A stretch of DNA of 7,911 bases from Gammaproteobacteria bacterium. GTDB taxonomy: Bacteria; Pseudomonadota; Gammaproteobacteria; SZUA-152. Below the pieces are notes generated by a model. The model searched no databases. It was given only the letters and a program-made list of their open reading frames with translations, and was not told where the DNA came from. The position numbers were made by a program, and so were the translations under genes. The stretch covers positions 1 to 7,911 of the forward strand of contig JAUVNZ010000061.1 of assembly GCA_030599435.1 (NCBI GenBank). The letters are read 5' to 3'. Shown here one piece after another: positions 1 to 4,839 of the stretch; the first letter of the stretch is position 1; the number at the start of each line of letters is the position of its first letter.

Positions 1-297
1 GATGATAAAATATTAATCGACCCTGGTTTTGGATTCGGCAAAACAGTTGATCATAATTTATCATTAGTAAACAGGCTGGCGGAGTTTTCTGATCTTGATA
101 AACCTGTTTTGATGGGGGTGTCTCGAAAATCTACCATTGGCACTCTGACTGGAAGACCCGTTGATCAACGCTTAGCTGGAAGCGTTGCATTGACTGTACT
201 TTGTTGTTTGTCAGGCACAAAAATTATTCGGACTCATGATGTTGCTGCAACGGTCGATGCTATAACTATGACAGCTGCTGTTATGAATGCTAACTAG
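1..297 (+). CDS. folP: Dihydropteroate synthase, C-terminal 98 residues (5' end outside window)
   Basis: This is the end of dihydropteroate synthase, the cytoplasmic folate-pathway enzyme that joins 6-hydroxymethyl-dihydropterin pyrophosphate to p-aminobenzoate. The reading frame is open from base 1 to a TAG at 295-297. Within the visible 98 residues, DPGFGFGKT is at 7-15, the conserved GVSRKS loop (sulfonamide/pABA and phosphate-contact loop of the family) at 39-44, and RTHDV at 77-81 near the last strand of the TIM barrel. In that last motif many homologues have RVHDV, so the Thr is a small variation. The visible part corresponds to roughly the last third of a protein usually near 270-280 residues. 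glmM starts 61 bp downstream; folP-glmM adjacency is very common in proteobacteria and supports the call. The gap 298-358 shows only the glmM ribosome binding site. Confidence 0.96.
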   Translation, partial: DDKILIDPGFGFGKTVDHNLSLVNRLAEFSDLDKPVLMGVSRKSTIGTLTGRPVDQRLAGSVALTVLCCLSGTKIIRTHDVAATVDAITMTAAVMNAN

Positions 298-358
298 CTG
301 GAAATTGAACAAACACACGCATTTGCCTACTAACAAAAGAGCGTAACAGGAAGCGGGC

Positions 359-1699
359 ATGAAGAAAAAATATTTTGGTACAGACGGCATACGCGGCACA
401 GTGGGTGAGGGTTCGATCAACCCGGCATTCATGCTTAAACTGGGCTGGGCGGTAGGTCGTGTGCTGGCTACCGAAAACAAAGGGAAAGTTTTAATCGGTA
501 AGGACACACGTATATCCGGTTATATGTTTGAGTCAGCACTTGAAGCAGGGCTGACAGCAGCTGGCATAGACAGTCTTTTATTAGGCCCGATGCCAACACC
601 TGCAGTAGCTTATCTAACTCGCACCCTTCATGCCGATGCGGGTATTATTATAAGTGCTTCCCACAACGCGTATCCAGATAACGGTATTAAATTCTTTTCA
701 TCTGAAGGCACAAAATTATCAGATGAGGTTGAGTTGGCCATTGAAGCCGAACTTGAAAAAGAAATGGAGTGCGTTGATTCATCTTCACTTGGAAAAGCTG
801 AGCGCGTTGGAGATGCGGCTGGACGCTATATCGAATTTTGTAAAAGCACCATACCTTTTTCATTTAGTCTGAAAGGCATGTCTATCGTTATTGATTGTGC
901 TCACGGTGCAACGTATCACATTGGCCCCAGAGTCCTTGATGAGCTAGGAGCTACGGTTTTTACCATAGGAACCGAACCTGATGGCCTGAATATCAATAAA
1001 GAATGTGGTTCGACCAATCCGGAATCTTTACAAAAAGCTGTGCTGCAATACGGCGCGGATCTGGGCATTGCGCTCGATGGTGATGGCGATCGCCTCATCA
1101 TGGTCGACCACAAAGGTGAAATAGTAGATGGTGATGAAATCCTCTACATTATTGCCCGCTCACGCCTGGCAGAAGGTGCTTTACCCAATGCCGTAGTGGG
1201 AACCTTGATGAGCAATCTTGGCCTGGAAGTAGCGCTAAATCGCGATGGAATTGATTTTAAACGTGCCAATGTCGGCGATCGTTATGTGATGGAAGTGCTT
1301 AACCAGGAAGGCTGGACTGTGGGCGGGGAATCTTCGGGCCATATTATCTGTCTGGATCGCACCACCACTGGCGACGGCATCGTGGCGGCATTGCAGGTAT
1401 TGCACGCTGTGCAGAAATCCGGGTTAACACTTTACGAACTGAAATCTGGCATGACCAAATTCCCGCAAACCATGATAAATGTTCGTGTGAGCGGCAAAGT
1501 AGATCTGGATGGTTCTGATGTTATCCAACAGGCAGTAAAAGATGCAGAAAATGAGCTTGGAGATCGGGGAAGAGTGCTATTAAGACCTTCAGGCACAGAA
1601 CCTCTGGTTCGTGTGATGATTGAGGGAGAAGATGGAAAACTGGTCAAACGTCTGACGAATGAGCTCGCAAAAGTCGTTGAAGATGCCTTGACTGCCTAA
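359..1699 (+). CDS. glmM: Phosphoglucosamine mutase
   Basis: The enzyme converts glucosamine-6-phosphate to glucosamine-1-phosphate in the cytoplasm, feeding UDP-N-acetylglucosamine for peptidoglycan and lipopolysaccharide. The 446-residue product has the usual family length. It starts with the typical [11 protein letters not shown]. The phosphoserine loop SASHN is at 99-103, with the catalytic Ser at 101. The metal-binding DGDGDR is at 240-245, the sugar-binding GGESSGH at 322-328, and the phosphate-binding RPSGTEP at 409-415. All four alpha-D-phosphohexomutase active-site segments are therefore intact. The sugar-binding GESSGH and overall length favour GlmM over phosphomannomutase. The start is supported by AGGAAG at 348-353, five bases before the ATG. 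It lies downstream of folP in the common folP-glmM arrangement and is probably cotranscribed with it. Confidence 0.98.
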   Translation: MKKKYFGTDGIRGTVGEGSINPAFMLKLGWAVGRVLATENKGKVLIGKDTRISGYMFESALEAGLTAAGIDSLLLGPMPTPAVAYLTRTLHADAGIIISASHNAYPDNGIKFFSSEGTKLSDEVELAIEAELEKEMECVDSSSLGKAERVGDAAGRYIEFCKSTIPFSFSLKGMSIVIDCAHGATYHIGPRVLDELGATVFTIGTEPDGLNINKECGSTNPESLQKAVLQYGADLGIALDGDGDRLIMVDHKGEIVDGDEILYIIARSRLAEGALPNAVVGTLMSNLGLEVALNRDGIDFKRANVGDRYVMEVLNQEGWTVGGESSGHIICLDRTTTGDGIVAALQVLHAVQKSGLTLYELKSGMTKFPQTMINVRVSGKVDLDGSDVIQQAVKDAENELGDRGRVLLRPSGTEPLVRVMIEGEDGKLVKRLTNELAKVVEDALTA

Positions 1700-1701
1700 A
1701 A

Positions 1702-1717
1702 CGCCTCAAATAAGGCG
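1702..1717 (+). other. Small hairpin just after glmM
   Basis: CGCCT (1702-1706) and AGGCG (1713-1717) can form a 5-bp stem with a 6-nt loop, three bases past the glmM stop. GGCG (1714-1717) can alternatively pair with CGCC (1727-1730), which is followed after a few bases by a T-rich run (1732-1743). It might slow or end transcription, but the stems are short and the T-run is interrupted, so I do not call a terminator. Confidence 0.25.
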
Positions 1718-1794
1718 GAAAATGAACGCCAGTTTGTCTTTTTGTCCCTGCCCAGTTAGTATTTGCGCCCTGTTTTTCCGTGAATTTTCGAGAA

Positions 1795-1800
1795 TATGAT
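1795..1800 (+). promoter_or_regulatory. Possible -10 element upstream of tpiA
   Basis: TATGAT lies 50 bp before the tpiA start within a 151-bp gap long enough to hold a promoter. It matches the sigma-70 -10 consensus at five of six bases. No good -35 lies at the normal distance (the sequence there is T-rich, around 1772-1779), so this is only a candidate. Confidence 0.25.
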
Positions 1801-1803
1801 TGG

Positions 1804-1818
1804 AGCCCACTCTGGGCT
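1804..1818 (+). repeat. Perfect inverted repeat in the tpiA leader, with a competing partner
   Basis: AGCCCA (1804-1809) and TGGGCT (1813-1818) form a 6-bp perfect stem with a 3-nt loop. The heptamer TCTGGGC occurs at 1811-1817 and again at 1824-1830, so GCCCA (1805-1809) could pair with either copy. The second copy ends just before the tpiA Shine-Dalgarno (AGAGGAG, 1838-1844). This could be a simple leader structure; no known riboswitch class is recognised. Confidence 0.4.
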
Positions 1819-1850
1819 TAAATTCTGGGCCCAAAGTAGAGGAGTAGTGC

Positions 1851-2612
1851 ATGCGTCAAATATTCGTAGCCGGCAACTGGAAGATGAATGGTTCTCTGGA
1901 AGCGAATCAGAAGCTTATTGATGGTATGAAAGCGGGCGTTTCTGCTGGCCTTTCTAATGGCATGAACGCTGAAGTAGCGGTTTGCCCTCCTGCTGTGTAT
2001 CTCCCCCAGATTGCTGATCTACTCGCAGGGAGCGACATATCCTGGGGTGGTCAGGATGTCTGCGAACAGGAGTCAGGTGCATATACCGGCCAGATTTCCG
2101 CTGCAATGCTGCTCGAGATGAAATGTAAGTACGTTATTGTGGGGCACTCTGAACGTCGCACACTGAACGGAGAAAGCGACAAACTGGTCGCTGAAAAATA
2201 CGCGGCAGCGTTAAATGCTGGTCTCAAGCCCATTCTTTGTATTGGTGAATTGCTTGAAGAGCGAGAATCAGGTGATACGGAAGCCGTCGTGGCACGACAG
2301 TTAAATGCAGTATTGGACAAAGTGGGTATCGAAGGCGTAGGCGCAGGCGTTATTGCCTATGAGCCAGTTTGGGCAATAGGGACTGGTAAAACTGCCTCAC
2401 CACAGCAAGCTCAGGATGTACATGCCTTCATACGCAAGATATTGGTCGAGAAAGATGCCAATGTCGCTGAAAAGGTACAAATTCTCTACGGTGGTAGCGT
2501 TAAACCAGACAATGCGACCGAATTATTCGCCATGACAGACATAGATGGCGGACTCATTGGCGGAGCTGCTTTGGACGCTGAAAGCTTTCTGGGGATCTGC
2601 CGCGCAGGTTAA
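1851..2612 (+). CDS. tpiA: Triosephosphate isomerase
   Basis: This cytoplasmic glycolytic/gluconeogenic enzyme interconverts dihydroxyacetone phosphate and glyceraldehyde-3-phosphate. The product has 253 residues, normal for the family. The N-terminal AGNWKMN supplies the substrate-binding Asn9 and Lys11. The catalytic histidine is His99 in VGHSERR, and the catalytic base is Glu171 in AYEPVWAIGTGK (169-180), which also contains the flexible loop 6. YGGSV (213-217) and GGLIGGAAL (233-241) form the phosphate-binding end of the barrel. The start is well supported by AGAGGAG at 1838-1844, six bases before the ATG. The 151-bp gap after glmM suggests it may have its own promoter. secG follows after 89 bp, the usual tpiA-secG pairing in proteobacteria. 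Confidence 0.98.
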   Translation: MRQIFVAGNWKMNGSLEANQKLIDGMKAGVSAGLSNGMNAEVAVCPPAVYLPQIADLLAGSDISWGGQDVCEQESGAYTGQISAAMLLEMKCKYVIVGHSERRTLNGESDKLVAEKYAAALNAGLKPILCIGELLEERESGDTEAVVARQLNAVLDKVGIEGVGAGVIAYEPVWAIGTGKTASPQQAQDVHAFIRKILVEKDANVAEKVQILYGGSVKPDNATELFAMTDIDGGLIGGAALDAESFLGICRAG

Positions 2613-2633
2613 CAGGTAAGCCACCGTTAACTG

Positions 2634-2649
2634 CTTTTAATGTTAAAAG
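2634..2649 (+). repeat. AT-rich perfect inverted repeat between tpiA and secG
   Basis: CTTTTAA (2634-2640) and TTAAAAG (2643-2649) are exact inverted copies separated by two bases. As RNA the closest pairs could not form, leaving a weak 5-bp stem; as DNA it is a near-perfect 16-bp palindrome and could be a protein-binding site. There is no T-run after it. The rest of the 89-bp gap is AT-rich with no convincing promoter. Confidence 0.35.
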
Positions 2650-2701
2650 GTAATAATATCTCTTAACTAACTTATATTTAACACTTTATTGAGTAAATAA
2701 A

Positions 2702-3157
2702 ATGGAATCTGCATTATTAATCGTTCACATCCTGGTAGCCCTTGGCATTGTTGGCCTGGTGCTTATCCAGCACGGTAAAGGTGCTGATGCTGGAGCTGCT
2801 TTTGGAGCCGGAGGCGCCGGCGGCGCATCAGGCTCTGTATTCGGATCACAGGGTTCGGGTAATTTCCTGTCACGATCAACCGGCGTACTGGCAACAGTAT
2901 TCTTCCTCACTAGCTTGTCCCTGGCCTACATGGCAAAAAATGTAGAGGGTGAAAAAAGTCTCATGGAACGCGTACAGGATGAAGCTCCCGTCGTACAAAC
3001 AGAACCTGAAAAGGATAAATCTGACGCGCCTATGGTTCCGGAATCAATGGCGCCAGAATCAGGTATGTCAAAATCTGAAATACCCAGCACACCCGAGTCA
3101 GATAGCAAATCGGATGTACCGTCTGATGTTCCACCTAGTACGCCAAGCAAGCCATAG
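2702..3157 (+). CDS. secG: Protein-export translocase subunit SecG, with long C-terminal tail
   Basis: SecG is the small accessory subunit of the SecYEG channel in the inner membrane and helps SecA-driven export. Residues 4-22 form the first membrane helix and 60-78 the second. The Gly/Ala-rich linker between them (about 26-54, with [13 protein letters not shown] and a [18 protein letters not shown] stretch) is the hallmark of the family. After the second helix comes a 73-residue tail (79-151) rich in Pro, Ser, Glu and Asp. It carries degenerate repeats (VPES, APES, TPES and a doubled SDVP) and looks disordered. The total of 151 residues compares with about 110 in E. coli, and the tail accounts for the difference. 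The ribosome binding site is weak (GAG at 2691-2693). The position after tpiA and before tRNA-Leu is typical of proteobacteria. Confidence 0.95.
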   Translation: MESALLIVHILVALGIVGLVLIQHGKGADAGAAFGAGGAGGASGSVFGSQGSGNFLSRSTGVLATVFFLTSLSLAYMAKNVEGEKSLMERVQDEAPVVQTEPEKDKSDAPMVPESMAPESGMSKSEIPSTPESDSKSDVPSDVPPSTPSKP

Positions 3158-3208
3158 TACAGATATTAGTACTACCTCAACTTGTTAAAGTTTAATTACC
3201 AAAATAAT

Positions 3209-3293
3209 GCCGATGTGGTGAAATTGGTAGACACGCCATCTTGAGGGGGTGGTAGCGTAAGCTGTGCCGGTTCGACTCCGGCCATCGGCACCA
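3209..3293 (+). tRNA. leuU: tRNA-Leu, anticodon GAG, CCA encoded
   Basis: The sequence folds as a class II (long variable arm) tRNA. The acceptor stem is seven perfect pairs (GCCGATG with CATCGGC), followed by A and an encoded CCA. The D-loop contains TTGGTAGAC. The anticodon stem CCATC/GGTGG (one G-T pair) closes the loop TTGAGGG, with GAG at 3243-3245, reading CUC and CUU. The variable arm has a short AGC/GCT stem with a GTAA loop, and the T-arm is GCCGG-TTCGACT-CCGGC. It lies 51 bp after secG with no clear promoter, so it is probably cotranscribed with secG. A leucine tRNA after secG is a familiar arrangement in proteobacteria. Its last 22 nt recur downstream. The symbol is by analogy with the E. 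coli GAG isoacceptor. Confidence 0.97.
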
Positions 3294-3436
3294 AATATCT
3301 TGCATAAAAAACTACAGCTATTTAATTTCAATGAGTAATGTGCCGGCACAGTTACCTGTGCTGCTGATTCGTGCCATCCTTGGCACGAACCCTACGGGCG
3401 CACTTTGTGCGTCCTGTTTTACTCCAGGTAAAACAG
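3272..3436 (+). repeat. Tandem repeat unit 1: tRNA-Leu 3' end plus hairpin-rich spacer (165 bp)
   Basis: This unit begins with the last 22 nt of the real tRNA gene (3272-3293) and continues through a 143-bp spacer up to the next copy of the same 22 nt. The spacer aligns without large gaps to unit 2. The first 36 nt match at about 22 positions, the next 50 nt (3321-3370) are about 86% identical, and the last part keeps short blocks (CCC-3 nt-GGG, GTCCTG, and a terminal hairpin). Within the spacer are four consecutive inverted repeats. The array is organised like the rtT repeats behind E. coli tyrT (repeats of about 178 bp each containing a piece of the tRNA 3' end), but I see no sequence relationship to them. 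Confidence 0.85.
3346..3436 (+). ncRNA. Candidate structured RNA: four successive hairpins in unit 1
   Basis: Four inverted repeats follow each other closely. GCACAG/CTGTGC (3346-3361) has 6 bp and a 4-nt loop. TCGTGCCA/TGGCACGA (3369-3388) has 8 bp and a 4-nt loop. CGCAC/GTGCG (3399-3411) has 5 bp. CTGTTTTAC/GTAAAACAG (3414-3436) has 9 bp and a 5-nt loop and ends directly against the next tRNA-tail copy. There is no coding signal here. If the tRNA transcript reads on, cutting the tRNA free would release an RNA that begins with this structured segment. The ncRNA label is inference; the pairing is directly visible. Confidence 0.45.
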
Positions 3437-3614
3437 TCGACTCCGGCCATCGGCACCACACACTTTCTATAACAAAACGTTACTGTTTAATTTCGATCTG
3501 TAATGTACCGGCACAGTACCCGTGCTGTTGATTCAACCATGCAGCACAGGCGCAAACCCTTTGGGCAGGTTCGCTGTCCTGGTCTGATCCGGGCAGATCA
3601 GTCTATGCAAAATG
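3437..3614 (+). repeat. Tandem repeat unit 2: exact copy of tRNA-Leu 3' end plus diverged spacer (178 bp)
   Basis: Positions 3437-3458 repeat the tRNA 3' end (second half of the T-loop, T-stem strand, acceptor strand, A and CCA) with no mismatch over 22 nt. The match ends at both borders. The following spacer aligns to unit 1 at a nearly constant offset of 164-167 bp. The unit is 13 bp longer than unit 1 because of extra bases at 3602-3614, before the degenerate third copy. The copy cannot itself be a tRNA, because the 5' half is absent. Confidence 0.85.
3511..3601 (+). ncRNA. Candidate structured RNA: matching hairpins in unit 2
   Basis: This is the counterpart of the unit 1 structure. The first hairpin is retained at 3511-3525 with one mismatched pair. 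A competing 6-bp pairing joins GTGCTG (3522-3527) to CAGCAC (3542-3547). CCC-TTT-GGG lies at 3557-3565. The terminal hairpin at 3579-3601 is the same 23-nt length as in unit 1 and pairs over 8 positions (one G-U). Two of its pairs changed on both sides relative to unit 1 (T-A to C-G and A-T to G-C). The 8-bp second hairpin of unit 1 is not conserved. Confidence 0.45.
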
Positions 3615-3643
3615 CCAATTCCAGCTGTAGGCACCATATTTTT
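3613..3643 (+). terminator. Possible weak terminator at the end of the tRNA-tail array
   Basis: TGCC (3613-3616) can pair with GGCA (3630-3633) across a 13-nt loop containing the palindrome CAGCTG. A run of five T (3639-3643) follows after CCATA. The stem is only 4 bp, so it is a poor intrinsic terminator, yet it is the only T-run of this type between the tRNA and the nuo promoter and marks the end of the repeats. Confidence 0.25.
3615..3636 (+). repeat. Degenerate third copy of the tRNA-Leu 3' end
   Basis: These 22 nt match the tRNA tail at 15 positions, with the last seven (GGCACCA) intact. They sit 178 bp after the second copy, just where a third unit would begin. After it the sequence (TATTTTTCTCC) no longer resembles the repeat spacer, so the array appears to end here. 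Because the match is partial, chance similarity cannot be excluded, but its position at the unit boundary supports a true relic. Confidence 0.5.
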
Positions 3644-3681
3644 CTCCTCATATCAAGCAATTTTATAGGTCAGCTTGGTGC

Positions 3682-3709
3682 AATAACCTACTGATTCATA
3701 AAGGTTATT
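3682..3709 (+). repeat. 8-bp inverted repeat upstream of the nuo promoter
   Basis: AATAACCT (3682-3689) and AGGTTATT (3702-3709) are exact inverted copies with a 12-bp spacer. TAGGT (3666-3670) could also pair with ACCTA (3686-3690), giving a mutually exclusive alternative. It ends 16 bp before the TTGACA of the predicted nuo promoter, a suitable place for an activator or repressor site. It could equally be a weak hairpin at the end of the upstream transcript. Confidence 0.45.
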
Positions 3710-3725
3710 TGACTCTCAAACGTCC

Positions 3726-3755
3726 TTGACAAGCCCTTTTAATCTACTCTAAACT
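3726..3755 (+). promoter_or_regulatory. Predicted sigma-70-type promoter of the nuo operon
   Basis: A perfect TTGACA (3726-3731) is followed after 18 bp by TAAACT (3750-3755), a four-of-six match to TATAAT. It lies after the tRNA-tail array and about 207 bp before nuoA, in a gap with no other credible gene. No other pair in the gap is as good. An AT-rich stretch nearer the gene (3888-3920) could hold a second, weaker start. Confidence 0.5.
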
Positions 3756-3961
3756 CGGTGGTTCGCGTGTACGATTTGTGTCAGTTAGCTGTCCTGTCGT
3801 TCGGGGGAGTGTTTCAATTGCACAAATGCCCATTTAGCTACAAGAGGCAGCAGCAGTAACACTAGTTAACTGTCAGGGTTAGGCGCGTTAAGCACAATAA
3901 TTAAATAATAATAATTAAAAGTAGTACTCAAAATAGTACTTAGGGGTGGGACTCTAGCCAC
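3756..3961 (+). other. Long leader region before nuoA
   Basis: About 205 bp separate the predicted promoter from nuoA and contain no plausible small gene. ATTTGTG (3774-3780) and CACAAAT (3821-3827) are exact inverted copies that would close a 40-nt loop as RNA. The stretch from 3895 to 3920 is almost pure A/T. It ends in GGGG-rich sequence (3942-3950), which gives nuoA only a distant Shine-Dalgarno. I do not recognise a known riboswitch or leader peptide. Confidence 0.4.
3922..3940 (+). repeat. Paired TAGTACT direct repeats before nuoA
   Basis: TAGTACT occurs at 3922-3928 and 3934-3940, a 12-bp period. Each copy contains the palindrome AGTACT, so the two can also pair as a 6-bp hairpin with a 6-nt loop. 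The same heptamer appears once more at 3167-3173, between secG and the tRNA. It may be an operator or a structure just before the nuoA ribosome binding site; no regulator can be named. Confidence 0.35.
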
Positions 3962-4318
3962 ATGCTTGAAAATTATTTACCAATCTTGGTGTTTTTGGCG
4001 CTGGGCCTGTCTTTTGGCGTAGTACCTATTTTGGCCGCCAGGCTACTGGGGCCGAATCGTCCTGACAGTGCCAAGCTTTCACCTTACGAGTGCGGCTTTG
4101 AAGCTTTTGAAGACACTCGCATGAAATTCGATGTACGGTTTTATTTGGTCGCCATCCTGTTTATCATTTTTGATCTCGAAATTGCTTTTCTTTTCCCCTG
4201 GGCGGTTGTTTTGCAGGACATTGGCTGGTTTGGCTTCTGGGCCATGTTTGTGTTCCTCGGAATTTTGGTAATTGGTTTTATATACGAATGGAAGAAGGGA
4301 GCGCTGGAATGGGAATAG
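3962..4318 (+). CDS. nuoA: NADH-quinone oxidoreductase subunit A
   Basis: NuoA (ND3 homologue) is a small inner-membrane subunit of complex I at the junction between the peripheral arm and the membrane arm. The 118-residue product has three predicted membrane helices at about 6-28, 60-80 and 87-108. The loop after helix 1 carries PYECGFE (41-47), whose Cys44 corresponds to the ND3 loop cysteine exposed in the resting state of the mitochondrial enzyme. Helix 2 holds the conserved acidic pair in FDLEIAF (Asp71, Glu73). The ATG is fixed because a TAG lies seven codons upstream in frame without another start. The nearest Shine-Dalgarno-like run (AGGGGTG, 3942-3948) is about 13 bases away, longer than usual. 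The gene is first of the nuo operon and overlaps nuoB. Confidence 0.97.
   Translation: MLENYLPILVFLALGLSFGVVPILAARLLGPNRPDSAKLSPYECGFEAFEDTRMKFDVRFYLVAILFIIFDLEIAFLFPWAVVLQDIGWFGFWAMFVFLGILVIGFIYEWKKGALEWE
4295..4301 (+). promoter_or_regulatory. Ribosome binding site that decides the nuoB start
   Basis: AAGGGAG sits inside the end of nuoA, seven bases before the ATG at 4309. An in-frame ATG at 4288 has no comparable upstream sequence. This, together with the homologous N-terminus (MGIEGKL), selects 4309. Confidence 0.75.
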
Positions 4319-4785
4319 AAGGCAAGCTACCTCAAGGTGTAGTCACTACGACAGCCGATGCCGTCATTAATTGGGCACGCACAGGTTCACTTTGGCCAAT
4401 GACTTTTGGTCTGGCTTGTTGTGCAGTAGAAATGATGCAGGCTGGCGCATCACGTTACGATCTTGATCGCTTCGGCATCATCTTTCGTCCCAGCCCAAGA
4501 CAGTCTGATGTAATGATAGTTGCTGGCACTCTGGTTAACAAAATGGCGCCGGCACTACGCAAGGTTTATGACCAGATGTCAGAGCCTCGTTGGGTTATTT
4601 CCATGGGCTCATGTGCAAATGGTGGTGGTTATTATCACTATTCCTATTCTGTAGTAAGAGGCTGTGACCGAATTGTCCCTGTCGATATTTATGTACCGGG
4701 TTGTCCACCCACAGCAGAAGCATTGTTGTATGGCATCCTGCAATTACAAAATAAAATACGACGTACCAGCACTATAGCCCGTTAA
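4309..4785 (+). CDS. nuoB: NADH-quinone oxidoreductase subunit B
   Basis: NuoB (PSST homologue) carries the terminal 4Fe-4S cluster N2, which passes electrons to quinone, and sits at the cytoplasmic face in the peripheral arm of complex I. Counted from 4309, the product has 158 residues. The N2 ligands are the adjacent Cys37-Cys38 in [10 protein letters not shown], Cys102 in MGSCANGGG and Cys132 in [11 protein letters not shown]. The sequence [16 protein letters not shown] (59-74) is also diagnostic. An ATG 21 bp upstream (4288) would add seven residues (MEEGSAG), but the strong AAGGGAG before 4309 and the usual MGIEG-type N-terminus favour 4309. This start overlaps the end of nuoA by 10 bp, suggesting translational coupling. 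A 54-bp gap follows before nuoC. Confidence 0.97.
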   Translation: MGIEGKLPQGVVTTTADAVINWARTGSLWPMTFGLACCAVEMMQAGASRYDLDRFGIIFRPSPRQSDVMIVAGTLVNKMAPALRKVYDQMSEPRWVISMGSCANGGGYYHYSYSVVRGCDRIVPVDIYVPGCPPTAEALLYGILQLQNKIRRTSTIAR

Positions 4786-4839
4786 ATATTAATTCTTACT
4801 TACCAATATTACAGTAGAAATTAAGAGAACTATTCACAC

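Noticed and set aside
211..3150. Minus-strand open frames opposite glmM, tpiA and secG
   Set aside because: They lie opposite well-supported genes, match no family and are explained as shadow frames.
3158..3208. Separate promoter for tRNA-Leu between secG and the tRNA
   Set aside because: AT-rich hexamers such as TTTAAT are present, but no -35 lies at an acceptable distance, so cotranscription with secG is more likely.
3272..3458. attL/attR pair of a mobile element integrated in tRNA-Leu
   Set aside because: The copies are only 165 bp apart with no integrase or cargo, and the spacer is itself duplicated, so a tandem repeat explains the data better. A remnant of a past integration cannot be fully excluded.
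3437..3458. Second tRNA gene
   Set aside because: Only the 3' part of a tRNA is present; no D-arm, anticodon arm or 5' acceptor strand precedes it.
3331..3694. Two small overlapping open frames (3331-3531, 66 codons; 3503-3694, 63 codons) across the tRNA-tail array
   Set aside because: They run through the hairpins and the tRNA-tail copy, have no ribosome binding site or recognisable family, and the two repeat units are not read in the same way. E. coli rtT repeats overlap a small protein gene (tpr), but I see no comparable basic protein here.
3294..3961. CRISPR array or insertion sequence in the long gap
   Set aside because: There are only two to three long-period repeats, no short regular spacers, no transposase frame and no terminal inverted repeats with target duplication.
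4288..4308. Longer nuoB start at 4288
   Set aside because: It has no Shine-Dalgarno and adds residues (MEEGSAG) absent from typical NuoB; the ATG at 4309 has a strong AAGGGAG.
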